A stretch of DNA of 40,587 nucleotides from an uncultured Hyphomicrobiales bacterium (GCA_903839845.1 CAIMEA010000102.1:1-40587); one strand, 5' to 3'. Counted from the first letter of the stretch, positions 24,394-33,259 are shown. Notes: generated by a model not told the origin, from the sequence alone. Translations and numbers: made by a program.

Positions 24394-25800
24394 CTAGCTC
24401 TCGTAGCGGGTGTTGCCGCGTCGCGCGGTGTCGAGCGGCAATTCCATAAACACTGGCTGGTGCGCGCGCTGCGAGCAGGCCTGCCGCGGACATAAATGAC
24501 AGTTGATGCCGATCGGGCTGAACATGCGTTCGTCGGCAAAATTGTACGACGATGCATAGCCGATCCTCTTGGCGTATTGCAGCTCGCAGCCCAGGGACAC
24601 TGCGAGACGATGGTTCTGGGTCTGGAAATTGAACGCGGGACGATCCGCCGTTCGATTGATCGTGAAGAAGCGCGCGCCATCGGGCAGTTCGACGAATTGC
24701 GGAATGATGACGCCCGGCGACCGAAATGTCATGTGGATATTCCACACCGGACAGGCGCCGCCATATTCGGCGAGATGGAATGATGTCGAATTGAACCGCT
24801 TCGTGACGTTGCCGGCCTTGTCGACGCGCAGGAAAAAGAACGGAACGCCTTGCGCGCCAGGCCGCTGCAAGGTCGTGAGACGATGGCAGGCCTGCTCAAA
24901 CGACACCGCGAAGCGCGCCGAGATGCGGTCGATGTCGTAGGCCGTCGCTTCCGCGGTTTGCAGGAACGCGGCATAGGGCATGACACAGGCCGCGGCGAAA
25001 TAGTTGGCGAGTTCGACGTGGCAACGCGCCAGACTGGTGCCTTTGGTCAGCCCGCTGTCGGCCGTCAGATCATCGAGCAAGGGCTGCAATTCGACCAGGC
25101 ACAGCACATGCGCCAACTGGAAGACCTGATTGGGATGATCGAGCGCCTCCGAGAGATGAATGACTTTTTCGTTGCGTTCATAGACCCGCAGCGCCTGGGT
25201 CATCTCCTCGGTCGCGCGCCGCTGCACGCGAATGCCGTGGGCATTGAGAAGGCGGGCCTTGAGCGCGCCGTAGATGTCGTCGGTCTCACAATCGAAGGCC
25301 GCGCGCATCGTCTCGGCGGCGACTTCGAGCGGATGGAAATAGTTCGAGTGATCGCGAAAGAAATCATGGATGACGGCTTCGCCGGAAGTTGTCAGCAGGC
25401 CTTCCGGCAAACCGCCCTCGCCCTGCCGCATGATGCGCTCGAGCGTGGTGCGGTGAATACCGTAGAGGCCGAGGAAATGCTGGACCAGCCGCGGGGCATG
25501 ATCGATCGCGGCGCGCAGTTCCTGCAGGTCGGGGACGCTGCCTGAAAACATCGGGTCGCGAATGACGTTGCGCAGTCCAGCCAGCAGGTTCGACGTCTCG
25601 TCATGGACGATGTCGCGCCAGTCAACCTGGTAGCTATCGGCCAGCGCCATCAACAGCCGAACCGAAAGGCTGCGCTGATTGTTTTCCAGAAGGTTCACGT
25701 AGCCCGGGCTGATGCCGAGGACCTTGGCCATCTCTGCCTGGGTCTGTTTCCGTTCCCGCCGTAGAAGCCGAAGCTGCGGGCCGACGAAGGTCTTCACCAA
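24394..25800 (-). CDS. ScfR/RamB-type XRE regulator (HTH, IrrE-like, DUF2083)
   Basis: A 468-residue regulator of the short-chain-fatty-acid/glyoxylate-cycle class (RamB, PrpR, ScfR). It has an N-terminal XRE helix-turn-helix (residues 7-62; LRLLRRERKQTQAEMAKVLG, SPGYVNLLENNQR), a middle IrrE/ImmA-like domain in which the usual HExxH is absent (the segment reads VFQLAHVLCLVEL), and a C-terminal DUF2083 domain ending in a cysteine cluster, NCHLCPRQACSQRAH. Relatives sense acyl-CoA or central carbon status and control acetate, propionate and glyoxylate genes. It is divergent from a reductase/SgaA/HprA operon, with repeats in the shared spacer. The start is a TTG (25800) or the adjacent GTG (25797), both after a GGGGGA site. 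Confidence 0.87.
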   Translation of the reverse strand: MVKTFVGPQLRLLRRERKQTQAEMAKVLGISPGYVNLLENNQRSLSVRLLMALADSYQVDWRDIVHDETSNLLAGLRNVIRDPMFSGSVPDLQELRAAIDHAPRLVQHFLGLYGIHRTTLERIMRQGEGGLPEGLLTTSGEAVIHDFFRDHSNYFHPLEVAAETMRAAFDCETDDIYGALKARLLNAHGIRVQRRATEEMTQALRVYERNEKVIHLSEALDHPNQVFQLAHVLCLVELQPLLDDLTADSGLTKGTSLARCHVELANYFAAACVMPYAAFLQTAEATAYDIDRISARFAVSFEQACHRLTTLQRPGAQGVPFFFLRVDKAGNVTKRFNSTSFHLAEYGGACPVWNIHMTFRSPGVIIPQFVELPDGARFFTINRTADRPAFNFQTQNHRLAVSLGCELQYAKRIGYASSYNFADERMFSPIGINCHLCPRQACSQRAHQPVFMELPLDTARRGNTRYES

Positions 25801-25839
25801 GGCGATCCCCCAATATTACAATACAACAGATTTTAACAT

Positions 25840-25884
25840 TTTGTATGCAGACAAGCAACACATATACCCATATTTGAATGCAAA
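25840..25884. promoter_or_regulatory. Paired 12-bp repeats, candidate ScfR operator
   Basis: The AT-rich spacer between the divergent ScfR-type gene and the PanE-like gene has two similar 12-mers in the same orientation: TTTGTATGCAGA (25840-25851) and TTTGAATGCAAA (25873-25884), differing at two positions and spaced 33 bases apart, about three helical turns. The second is nearly an inverted repeat (TTTG-N4-CAAA). Relatives RamB and PrpR recognise TTTGCAAA-like sites, so these are reasonable binding-site candidates. Binding is not shown. Confidence 0.45.
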
Positions 25885-25949
25885 TGTTGTCATCTCGGTG
25901 TTTCCTCCGCATGAAGCCGCCAAACGCGGCCCCACCAAGGGAGAGACAC

Positions 25950-27002
25950 ATGGCTTACAGGATTCTCGTCCTCGGCGCGTCCTACGGCTCTTTGTTTGCG
26001 ACCAAAACCCTGATGGCCGGTCATGACGTCACCTTGGTGTGCCGCGCCCCCACCGCCGATCTCATCAACCTCAACGGCACCCAGGTCCGCATCAAGCTGA
26101 AAGGCGAAGACGCGCACCGCTCGATCGATTCCGCCACCCTGCCCGGCCGGCTCGACGCCAAGACACCGGAAGACACGATCGTCACCGGCTACGACCTGGT
26201 CGTTCTGGCGATGCAGGAGCCGCAATACCTGCATCATACGATCCGCGCCTTGCTCGGCCGCATCGCCGCGGCGCGCATTCCCTGCCTGTCGCTGATGAAC
26301 ATGCCGCCGCTTCCCTATTTGAAGCGAATTGCGACCATCGACGCGAACGCCGCCGAAGCCGCCTTCAGCAAATACGGCGTCTGGGACCGCTTCGACCCGC
26401 AATTGATGACCTTGTGCTCGCCCGACCCGCAGGCGACGCGTCCCAACGACGAACCGGTGAACGTGCTGCAAGTCAATCTCGCGACGAATTTCAAAACCGC
26501 GGGCTTCGCCTCGCCGGTTCACAACGTGATGCTGAACGCGCTCGCCGACGATATCGACGCCGTTCGCCTCGACGGCGTCGACGTGCCGGTGAAGCTGCGG
26601 GTGCACGACTCGCTGTTCGTTCCGTTTGCTAAATGGCCGATGCTGCTGACCGGCAATTATCGCTGCGTGACGCCGGGCGCGCCGATTTCTATTCGCGACG
26701 CCGTGCATCGCGACATCGGCCTGTCGCAGGCAATCTATGAGACCGTCGGCGCCATCGTCCAGCGGATCGGCGGGCAGTCCGACGATCTCGTGCCGTTCGA
26801 CAAATACGCCGCCGCGGCCGAACGTCTGATCAACCCGTCGTCGGTCGCGCGCGCCATCGTCGCTGGCGCGCCGATGGTCGAGCGCGTCGACAAGCTCGTC
26901 CAGGCGATCGGCCGGCAGCACGGCATCACCCATCCGGCAATCGACATGGCGGTCTCTTTGGTCAACGCCAAGATCTCGCGCAATCGCCTCTGCGCGGCCT
27001 GA
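25950..27002 (+). CDS. Ketopantoate reductase-like (ApbA/PanE fold) dehydrogenase
   Basis: A 350-residue NAD(P)-dependent dehydrogenase with the 6-phosphogluconate-dehydrogenase-like fold seen in PanE. The start ATG 25950 follows an AAGGGAGAG ribosome site; a longer frame runs into the regulator spacer and is not used. The N-terminal nucleotide motif is RILVLGASYGSLFA (4-17). It departs from strict GxGxxG, as in some PanE relatives. An LVVLAMQEPQ strand follows, and the C-terminal helical part contains the NVMLNALAD region. It starts an operon with serine-glyoxylate aminotransferase (35-base gap) and a hydroxypyruvate reductase, so reduction of a 2-oxo acid from C2/C3 metabolism is more likely than pantothenate synthesis (inference). 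Confidence 0.78.
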   Translation: MAYRILVLGASYGSLFATKTLMAGHDVTLVCRAPTADLINLNGTQVRIKLKGEDAHRSIDSATLPGRLDAKTPEDTIVTGYDLVVLAMQEPQYLHHTIRALLGRIAAARIPCLSLMNMPPLPYLKRIATIDANAAEAAFSKYGVWDRFDPQLMTLCSPDPQATRPNDEPVNVLQVNLATNFKTAGFASPVHNVMLNALADDIDAVRLDGVDVPVKLRVHDSLFVPFAKWPMLLTGNYRCVTPGAPISIRDAVHRDIGLSQAIYETVGAIVQRIGGQSDDLVPFDKYAAAAERLINPSSVARAIVAGAPMVERVDKLVQAIGRQHGITHPAIDMAVSLVNAKISRNRLCAA

Positions 27003-27037
27003 CCGCAAGTCACAACTCACAATCCAGGAGTATTCGA

Positions 27038-28228
27038 ATGCCAGGTTTCAAAGGGCTCTACGTTCCCGGACCGAGCAATATGCCTTTCCGCGTCCGGCAG
27101 GCCATGGACGTTGCGCTGGAAGATCATCGCGCGCCCGACTTCCCGCAATTCATCCTGCCGCTGCTCGCCGACGTGAAAAAGATTTTTAAGACCGAAACCG
27201 GCCACGTCATCGTCTATCCCGGTTCAGGGACCGGTGGCTGGGAATCGGCCATCGCCAACACACTGTCGCCGGGCAACAAGGTTTTGGCTTCGGTCTTCGG
27301 CCAGTTCTCGATGCTGTGGGTCGATCTGTGCCAGCGCTTCGGCCTCGATGTCGACGCCATCCAGGTCGACTGGGGCAAAGGCGTGCCGCTCGATCAATAT
27401 CGCGCGAAACTCGACGCCGACAAGCAGCACGCCATCAAGGCCGTACTGGTGACGCAAAACGAGACCGCGACCGGCGTCGCGTCCGACGTCGCCGGCGTTC
27501 GTCGCATCCTGGACGACCTCGGCCACCCGGCCATGCTCTTTGTCGATGGCGTATCGTCGATCGCCTGTATCGATTTCCGCATGGACGAATGGGGCGTCGA
27601 TGTCGCGGTATGCGGATCGCAGAAGGGCTTCATGATGCCCACCGGTCTCGCCATCGTCTGCGTCAGCGAGAAAGCCCTGAAGGCGGGCGAGACGGCCAAG
27701 CTGCCGCGTTGCTTCTTCGACTATCGCGACATGCTCAAGAGCAATGCGCAGGGCTATTTCCCCTATACCCCGGCGGCGACATTGCTGCGGGCGCTGCGCG
27801 CCTCCGTCGATATGCTGCTGGAGGAAGGCCTCGACAATGTCTTTGCGCGGCACCGCCGGCTTGCCGGCGCGGTCCGCGCCGCGGTCGATGCCTGGGGACT
27901 GCGCAATTGCGCCCAGGGGCCTGAATGGTACTCCGACACGGTGACCGCCGTTCTGGTGCCTGAGGGCTTCGACGCCAACGACGTCATCAAGACGGCCTAT
28001 AACCGCTACGATCTTTCGCTCGGCGGCGGCCTCAACAAGGTGGCCGGCAAGGTGTTCCGCATCGGTCATCTCGGCTGGCTGAACGAAATCATGGTGCTGC
28101 AGGCGCTCGGCGGCGTCGAGCTGGCGATGCACGACGTCGGCATCAAGTTCGAGCCGGGTGCCGGGGTCGGCGCCGCCGTGCGCCATCTCTCCAAGGCCGG
28201 CGAAGCGATGCGCATGGCCGCCGAGTAA
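27038..28228 (+). CDS. sgaA: Serine-glyoxylate aminotransferase (class V PLP)
   Basis: A 396-residue fold-type I, class V aminotransferase. It probably transfers the amino group of serine (or alanine) to glyoxylate, giving hydroxypyruvate and glycine. Features: the opening YVPGPSNMP, the phosphate-binding region VIVYPGSGTGGWE (57-69), NETATGV (141-147), the cofactor Asp in LFVDGVSSI (about 170), and the PLP lysine Lys196 in CGSQKGFMMP. The length fits SgaA. The next gene encodes a 2-hydroxyacid dehydrogenase that would reduce hydroxypyruvate to glycerate, so the pair forms two consecutive serine-cycle or photorespiration-like steps. Other class V substrates, such as ureidoglycine, cannot be excluded. 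Confidence 0.86.
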   Translation: MPGFKGLYVPGPSNMPFRVRQAMDVALEDHRAPDFPQFILPLLADVKKIFKTETGHVIVYPGSGTGGWESAIANTLSPGNKVLASVFGQFSMLWVDLCQRFGLDVDAIQVDWGKGVPLDQYRAKLDADKQHAIKAVLVTQNETATGVASDVAGVRRILDDLGHPAMLFVDGVSSIACIDFRMDEWGVDVAVCGSQKGFMMPTGLAIVCVSEKALKAGETAKLPRCFFDYRDMLKSNAQGYFPYTPAATLLRALRASVDMLLEEGLDNVFARHRRLAGAVRAAVDAWGLRNCAQGPEWYSDTVTAVLVPEGFDANDVIKTAYNRYDLSLGGGLNKVAGKVFRIGHLGWLNEIMVLQALGGVELAMHDVGIKFEPGAGVGAAVRHLSKAGEAMRMAAE

Positions 28229-28232
28229 CCTT

Positions 28233-28260
28233 CTGACACCGACGGGAGATGCTATATAAT
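28233..28260 (+). promoter_or_regulatory. Sigma-70-like promoter upstream of hprA
   Basis: CTGACA (28233-28238) and a perfect TATAAT (28255-28260) are separated by 16 bases, starting five bases after the sgaA stop and ending 57 bases before the dehydrogenase ATG. Such a perfect -10 is rare in this GC-rich window, so the dehydrogenase probably has its own promoter in addition to read-through from sgaA. Confidence 0.5.
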
Positions 28261-28275
28261 GTGGAGCCGGCACCG

Positions 28276-28302
28276 GCGGGGCATCCAATGTGAGTGCCCC
28301 GC
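28276..28302 (+). promoter_or_regulatory. Leader hairpin before hprA
   Basis: A perfect eight-base inverted repeat, GCGGGGCA (28276-28283) and TGCCCCGC (28295-28302), with an 11-base loop. It would lie in the 5' leader of a transcript starting at the TATAAT promoter just upstream, and it ends 15 bases before the start codon, close to the TGGAG ribosome site. It could attenuate or stabilise; there is no T tract, so it is not an obvious terminator. Confidence 0.35.
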
Positions 28303-28317
28303 GGCCTGGAGCGTTCC

Positions 28318-29274
28318 ATGACACGTATCGTCTTTCTCGATCGGTCCACTATCGGCCCCTCGGTCACATTGTCGAAGCCTTCTTTTCCGCATGAATGGAT
28401 CGACTACGACCGCACCCGGCCCGACCAGGTGGTCGACCGCCTGACCGGCGCCGATATCGCCGTCTGCAACAAGGTGCCGATCCGGCGCGATTCAATCGAG
28501 AGGCTGCCCGGCCTCAAGATGATCTGCATCCCGGCCACCGGCTACGATGCGTTCGACATCGAAGCCTGCCGGGAACGCGGCATCGTCGTGTCGAATATCC
28601 GCGGCTACGCCGTCCATACCGTGCCCGAACATGCGTTTGCGCTCATCTTCGCGCTCCGCCGCAACCTGGTTGGTTTCCGGCAAGACGTCATCAACGGCAA
28701 TTGGCAGAAGGCCGCGCAGTTCTGCTTCTTCACCCACCCGATCCACGATCTGGCCGACTCGACGCTCGGCATTTTCGGCGAAGGCGCGCTCGGCCAGGGC
28801 GTCGCGCGCATCGGCCAGGCTTTGGGCATGCGCATCCTCTTTGCCGCGCACAAGGGCGTCTCGGGGCTCGGACCGCTGTACACGCCTTTCGACGAGGTGC
28901 TGGAAACGGCCGATGTCATCTCGCTGCATTGCCCTCTGATGCCGGCGACGCGCAACATGATCGCGGCGCCCGAATTCGCCAAAATGAAAAAGAAGCCGCT
29001 GCTGATCAATTGCGCACGCGGCGGCCTGGTCAACGAAGCCGATCTGGTGGATGCGCTCGACAAGGGCCAGATATCGGGGGCTGGTTTCGACTGTCTGACC
29101 ACGGAGCCGCCGGCGCCGGATAACCCGATGCTGAAAGTCCTCGACCGGCCCAACGTGATTGTGACACCGCATGTCGCCTGGGCCAGCGACGAAGCGATGC
29201 AGACGCTCTGGGATCAGCTGATCCTGAACATCGACAATTTTCATGCCGGAAAGCCCAGCAACCGCATTGTCTGA
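28318..29274 (+). CDS. hprA: D-2-hydroxyacid dehydrogenase, probable hydroxypyruvate reductase
   Basis: A 318-residue D-isomer-specific 2-hydroxyacid dehydrogenase, most like glycerate dehydrogenase/hydroxypyruvate reductase. The nucleotide motif is GIFGEGALGQGVA (151-163). Catalytic residues are Arg234 (NCARGG), Glu263 (TTEPPAPDNP) and His285 (TPHVAWAS). The N-terminal half holds SNIRGYAVHTVPEHA, a family landmark. The start ATG 28318 has TGGAG upstream; an in-frame GTG at 28294 lies in the leader hairpin and is not preferred. Following the aminotransferase, it would convert hydroxypyruvate to D-glycerate with NADH. A perfect -10 lies in the leader. Exact substrate (hydroxypyruvate or glyoxylate) is inferred. 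Confidence 0.85.
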   Translation: MTRIVFLDRSTIGPSVTLSKPSFPHEWIDYDRTRPDQVVDRLTGADIAVCNKVPIRRDSIERLPGLKMICIPATGYDAFDIEACRERGIVVSNIRGYAVHTVPEHAFALIFALRRNLVGFRQDVINGNWQKAAQFCFFTHPIHDLADSTLGIFGEGALGQGVARIGQALGMRILFAAHKGVSGLGPLYTPFDEVLETADVISLHCPLMPATRNMIAAPEFAKMKKKPLLINCARGGLVNEADLVDALDKGQISGAGFDCLTTEPPAPDNPMLKVLDRPNVIVTPHVAWASDEAMQTLWDQLILNIDNFHAGKPSNRIV

Positions 29275-29377
29275 TACACGACAGAGCATCCGGTAAATTA
29301 ATCGCTGTTTTTGATGTCGCAATGATCCATTGCGCCCGTCGGCTCGTAAAGCATAAAGCTTCAGCCCGGGGGCTCAA

Positions 29378-29788
29378 ATGGTCTATGTCATCGCCTATGC
29401 GACAATTCTCATCGTCTACTGCGCGATCGATGCGGTGTGGCTCTCGGTCATGGCGCCGCGAATGTACAAGCCGACTTTGCGCGACATTCTCTTGAAGGAC
29501 TTCCGGCTGGCGCCGGCGATTGTCTTATATCTCGCCTACCCCGCCGGCATTCTCGTCTTCGCCACGCTGCCGGCGCTCGACGCGGGGTCGGCCAGGCCGG
29601 CGCTCATCTACGGCGCGCTGCTCGGCGCGTTGGCCTATGCGACCTACGATCTGACCAATTACGCCACGCTCCGCAACTGGACGCTGCGGATGACCGTGAT
29701 TGATATCATTTGGGGCGCCGTGGTGACGGCGATCCCGGCGATGGCATCATTCTACGCGACCGGCTTCACTCGCTCCTTTTTCGGCTGA
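29378..29788 (+). CDS. DUF2177 family membrane protein
   Basis: A 136-residue membrane protein of the DUF2177 family with four predicted helices: an N-terminal one containing the conserved DAVWLSVMAP, a second at VLYLAYPAGILVFATL, a third at ALIYGALLGALAYATYDLTNYATL and a last at IDIIWGAVVTAIPAMASFYA. The motif TYDLTNYATLRNW and the Trp-Gly near the end are family hallmarks. Function is unknown. It is converging on hemA with only 11 bases between the stop codons. Confidence 0.88.
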   Translation: MVYVIAYATILIVYCAIDAVWLSVMAPRMYKPTLRDILLKDFRLAPAIVLYLAYPAGILVFATLPALDAGSARPALIYGALLGALAYATYDLTNYATLRNWTLRMTVIDIIWGAVVTAIPAMASFYATGFTRSFFG

Positions 29789-29796
29789 GCGAAAAA
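29777..29796. terminator. Possible bidirectional terminator between convergent genes
   Basis: TTTTTCG (29777-29783) and CGAAAAA (29790-29796) form a seven-base stem with a six-base loop across the DUF2177 stop codon, between that gene and hemA. The A/T arms would supply a T run for both directions. The stem is short and AT-rich, so this is only a weak call. Confidence 0.3.
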
Positions 29797-29799
29797 AAC

Positions 29800-31014
29800 T
29801 TACGCCGCGCGGCTCAATCCGATTTCCGACCAGATCGCAGACAGCGACGCGACCAGGTGTTCGATATCCTCTTCGCTGTGCAGCGGCGACGGCGTAATGC
29901 GCAGCCGCTCCGTTCCCTTGGCGACCGTCGGATAGTTGATCGGCTGCACATAGATGCCGTAGCGGGCCAGCAAGGTGTCGCTGATCTGTTTGCACAGCAC
30001 CGGGTCGCACACCATGACCGGCACGATATGGCTCGGATTGGCCATATGCGGAATGCCGGCGGCGTCGAGCCGCGCCCGCACGCGGGCGACACGGTCCTGC
30101 TGGCGTTCGCGCTCCGCCGAGCTGTTCTTGAGATGGTGGATGCTGGCGATGGCGCCGGCGGCGATGCCCGGCGGCAGCGCGGTGGTGAATATGAAACCGG
30201 ACGAGTAGCTGCGCACGAAATCGCACATCGCTGACGAACCGGCAATGTAGCCGCCGATGACGCCGAACGCCTTGGCCAAGGTGCCCTCGATGATCGACAG
30301 GCGCCGGCTCAGGCCTTCGCGCTCGGCGATGCCGCCGCCGCGCGGCCCATAGAGGCCGACGGCGTGCACCTCGTCGAGATAGGTCAATGCGCCATGGGCA
30401 TCGGCGACGTCGCAGATTTCGGCGATCGGCGCGATGTCGCCGTCCATCGAGTAGACCGACTCGAAGGCGACGATCTTCGGCCTGCCCTTGTCGATCAGCG
30501 ACAGTTTGCGATGCAGGTCTTCCGGATCGTTATGGGCAAAGACAACCTTATTGGCCCTGCTGTGGCGGATGCCCTCGATCATCGAGGCGTGGTTCTCGGC
30601 GTCTGACAGCACGGCGCAATCCGGCAGGTGACCGGCGAGCGTGCTCAGCGTCGCCCAGTTCGACACATAGCCCGAGGTGAACAGCAGAGCCGCCTGCTTG
30701 TCATGGAGATCGGCCAGCGCTTCCTCGAGCAGCACATGATAGTGGTTGGTGCCGGCGATATTGCGCGTGCCGCCGGCGCCGGCGCCGCAGCGATCGATCG
30801 CCGTATGCATCGCTTCGATGACGGCCGGGTGCTGCCCCATGCCGAGATAGTCATTCGAGCACCAGACGGTGACGTCCGTTTTGCCGCCCTGCTCGCGGTG
30901 ATAGGCCGCCTTCGGATAGTCACCCGCCGCGCGTTCGAGATCCGCAAAAACCCGGTACCGGCCCTCTTGATGAAGCCGGTCGATTTGCGAACGAAAAAAG
31001 CCTTCATAGTTCAT
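29800..31014 (-). CDS. hemA: 5-aminolevulinate synthase
   Basis: Condenses glycine and succinyl-CoA to 5-aminolevulinate, the first step of tetrapyrrole synthesis, with PLP in the cytoplasm. The 404-residue product has the alpha-oxoamine synthase features: [19 protein letters not shown] (54-63), [14 protein letters not shown] (77-90), the [11 protein letters not shown] segment and the PLP lysine Lys248 in GTLAKAFG. I use the ATG at 31014 because GGAGG lies six bases upstream and the length then matches the family; the much longer open frame upstream is only the puhE shadow. Its ATG overlaps the puhE stop (ATGA), so it is the last gene of the photosynthesis operon, tying precursor supply to pigment demand. 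Confidence 0.95.
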   Translation of the reverse strand: MNYEGFFRSQIDRLHQEGRYRVFADLERAAGDYPKAAYHREQGGKTDVTVWCSNDYLGMGQHPAVIEAMHTAIDRCGAGAGGTRNIAGTNHYHVLLEEALADLHDKQAALLFTSGYVSNWATLSTLAGHLPDCAVLSDAENHASMIEGIRHSRANKVVFAHNDPEDLHRKLSLIDKGRPKIVAFESVYSMDGDIAPIAEICDVADAHGALTYLDEVHAVGLYGPRGGGIAEREGLSRRLSIIEGTLAKAFGVIGGYIAGSSAMCDFVRSYSSGFIFTTALPPGIAAGAIASIHHLKNSSAERERQQDRVARVRARLDAAGIPHMANPSHIVPVMVCDPVLCKQISDTLLARYGIYVQPINYPTVAKGTERLRITPSPLHSEEDIEHLVASLSAIWSEIGLSRAA

Positions 31015-31883
31015 AGGAAGCCTCCGACGGATGGAATTCGTTGAACGCGCGCGCGTGCCGGCGTGAGGTCGGACTCGGATTGAGTCTGGCGAGGCGGCAT
31101 CGCCGCCTTGTCGCCAACCTCGGCGTTCTCCGCGCGCGCCTTGATCCGCGGGCCCCACATGCCGGCGATCGGTATCGGCATCAGCATGAAAAGGTGCTCG
31201 AGCAAGGCCAATGCCAGCAGCGAGGCCAACAGGACATAGGCCGCCACGCTGTATTCGCCGGCGCCTTCGGCAAATGCCCGATCGATCAGCAGAGCCGTGA
31301 CAACGGCCGAGCCAGTGATCGAAACCGGCAGCAACGGATTCATGCGCTTTCGGGTGAAATAGCTCCGCAAATGGGAAAGGTGCGGCGGCAGCAATTCTGC
31401 ATTGAGCATCGGCACGCCGAAAAACAGATTGAGTTTGGAGCTCAGCCGCATCACCCAGAGGATCGCAAACAGCGCCATGGCGAAATGGTTGTGGCCACCG
31501 GTCACAACGACAATTGAAGCCCCGGCCGCGAGCAGGAGGAGTTCGTGGTAGATGATGGTCTCGATGGCATAGCGCACGCGCCGCCAGCCGCCGGCCCCAG
31601 GCGGGCAATCGGTCTTGCGGCTGCCGGTCACGTACCCGGTCAGGAACACCGTCTCGACAAAGCCCCAGACCGCCAATACGCAGGCAAAGCCGATATAGGC
31701 ATCAGTGGCGGTATCCTGCGCGCTATGCGCCAAACTCCACAACGCAGCGACCAGACCCACGGCGGCGATGCCGACGCTGACGGGATAGCTGCGCGGCGAC
31801 AATCCGACCGCATAAAGGATGATCCCGGTCGAGAACCACCACAGCAGCAGCGCATACAGTGCGGGAAGCGCGATTTGAAACAT
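31011..31883 (-). CDS. puhE: Photosynthetic complex assembly protein PuhE
   Basis: A 290-residue polytopic membrane protein of the PuhE (DUF3623) family, found only in phototrophic proteobacterial clusters and needed for normal reaction-centre or pigment levels. About seven hydrophobic segments are seen, starting with [20 protein letters not shown]. Family landmarks are [47 protein letters not shown] and [16 protein letters not shown]. The C-terminal 50 residues are hydrophilic and variable. It lies between acsF (15-base gap) and hemA (ATGA overlap). Confidence 0.92.
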   Translation of the reverse strand: MFQIALPALYALLLWWFSTGIILYAVGLSPRSYPVSVGIAAVGLVAALWSLAHSAQDTATDAYIGFACVLAVWGFVETVFLTGYVTGSRKTDCPPGAGGWRRVRYAIETIIYHELLLLAAGASIVVVTGGHNHFAMALFAILWVMRLSSKLNLFFGVPMLNAELLPPHLSHLRSYFTRKRMNPLLPVSITGSAVVTALLIDRAFAEGAGEYSVAAYVLLASLLALALLEHLFMLMPIPIAGMWGPRIKARAENAEVGDKAAMPPRQTQSESDLTPARARVQRIPSVGGFL

Positions 31884-31898
31884 TACAACGCCGTCGTG

Positions 31899-32966
31899 TC
31901 ACCAGGCCGGTTGCATCAGGATTTCGCGCGGCAGCTCATTGCTCTTCACCGGTAGCAGGAACAGTCTGAGGAACGTTGCGCCCGCTTCCAGGGTCAGCCC
32001 GATCCGCTTCAAGCGGCCGATTATGCCGCCCTGCTTCCTGGCCGCAGCAATCGCTTCGCTAATCGTCCAGAGCCGGTGCAGGCCCGGCTGGAAGTCCGGG
32101 TGATCGATGTCGAGCACGACCGGGAAGACCTGGCGCGAGATGTCGTTGGTGATCCGGAACACCTTGAAATCGTAATCGGTCGGATCCATGCCGATAGCCT
32201 GATGAAAGGCCGGCCGCATATGGTCGCGGACATACATGGTGGCGTAAACCGCGAGCAGGAAGAACCTGATCCAGAGCCGGTTGCCGCCCTGTAACAGCTT
32301 CGGATTGGCGCGCATCAACAACGCGAAGGCTTCGCCGTGGCGGAACTCGTCGTTGCACCATTTCTCGAAGTATTTGAAAATCGGATGGAAGCGGCGATCC
32401 GGATGCCGCTCCAACTGGCGATAGATCGTGATGTAACGCGCGTAGCCGATCTTCTCCGACAGATAGGTCGCATAGAAGATGAATTTAGGCCGGAAGTAAG
32501 TGTACTTTTTTACCTTGGTCAAAAAGCTCAGATCGACACCGATGCCGAAATCCTTCAGCGAGTCGTTGATGAAGCCGGCATGACGGGCCTCGTCGCGGCT
32601 CATGTAGCTGAACAGCTCCCTGATGTCGGGATTGGTGATCTGCTTCTTGATCTCGGCATAGAGCACGCAGCCGGAGAATTCCGCCGTCAGCGAACTGACC
32701 AGGAAGTCGACGAATTCCTGCCGCAGCTCCGGCGGCAGGCTTTCCAGCGTCATCTTGAACTCGTCGGTGCGGATGAAGTGCCCCTTGTTGTGGTCGGCGC
32801 GCAATTCGGCGATGACGCCCTCCCATTCGCGCCGCACCAGGCTGACGTCGAGCCTGTTCATGGCGTCGAAGTCGGTGGTGTAGAAGCGCGGACTGAGAAC
32901 GGTGTCCTGCTGGGCAATTCGTGTCGCGGCATTCGGCGCGCCGCCGCCTTCCATTGGAATCATCAT
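31899..32966 (-). CDS. acsF: Aerobic Mg-protoporphyrin IX monomethyl ester cyclase
   Basis: Oxygen-dependent di-iron cyclase that forms the isocyclic ring E of bacteriochlorophyll from Mg-protoporphyrin monomethyl ester. The 355-residue protein keeps the ligands in a four-helix bundle: Glu96 (TAEFSGC), DEARH with Glu126 and His129, Glu171 ([10 protein letters not shown]) and DEFRHGEAF with Glu207 and His210. The opening [12 protein letters not shown] and [10 protein letters not shown] are typical of AcsF. The start ATG 32966 overlaps the stop of the small gene before it (ATGA); a second ATG follows at once. Presence of AcsF means pigment can be made with oxygen available; the anaerobic BchE is not in this window. 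Confidence 0.95.
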   Translation of the reverse strand: MMIPMEGGGAPNAATRIAQQDTVLSPRFYTTDFDAMNRLDVSLVRREWEGVIAELRADHNKGHFIRTDEFKMTLESLPPELRQEFVDFLVSSLTAEFSGCVLYAEIKKQITNPDIRELFSYMSRDEARHAGFINDSLKDFGIGVDLSFLTKVKKYTYFRPKFIFYATYLSEKIGYARYITIYRQLERHPDRRFHPIFKYFEKWCNDEFRHGEAFALLMRANPKLLQGGNRLWIRFFLLAVYATMYVRDHMRPAFHQAIGMDPTDYDFKVFRITNDISRQVFPVVLDIDHPDFQPGLHRLWTISEAIAAARKQGGIIGRLKRIGLTLEAGATFLRLFLLPVKSNELPREILMQPAW

Positions 32967-33259
32967 GCCCTCCCGTCGGAAAAACCGACTTCATAGAGTT
33001 CGGTCAATTCGAGATAACCCTCGATCTGCGCACGCAGCCGGCCGAGCAATCCGGCCCGGGTGACCGTGGCGTGGCAATGAAAGACCTTGCGCACGCCAAA
33101 GGGGATGCCGGTCGGTGCGCCATGCACGATCACGCAATCGCCGGGTCCGGCTTCGACACCCTCAAGCTCGACATGGGCATGCAGGCTTTCCGCGGTGTGC
33201 TCGATCTCGACGGTGCACGGCACTTGAAACGTCCGGCCGCCTGACGGTGACTGTCTCAT
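32963..33259 (-). CDS. Conserved 98-aa protein between puhC and acsF
   Basis: A small soluble-looking protein encoded between puhC and acsF. The ATG at 33259 overlaps the puhC stop (ATGA) and its own stop overlaps the acsF start (ATGA). The longer open frame upstream is a puhC shadow. The sequence has a beta-rich look: [22 protein letters not shown], then [30 protein letters not shown] and an acidic helix ending LTELYEVGF. There is no signal or membrane helix. Similar short reading frames occur at this place in other purple bacterial clusters but have no assigned role. Its position suggests help with AcsF or reaction-centre assembly (inference). Confidence 0.8.
   Translation of the reverse strand: MRQSPSGGRTFQVPCTVEIEHTAESLHAHVELEGVEAGPGDCVIVHGAPTGIPFGVRKVFHCHATVTRAGLLGRLRAQIEGYLELTELYEVGFSDGRA

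Noticed and set aside
25890-28324. Long minus-strand frames (376 and 366 codons) opposite the PanE-like and SgaA genes
   Set aside because: Antisense shadows of well-supported plus-strand enzymes; no recognisable motifs.
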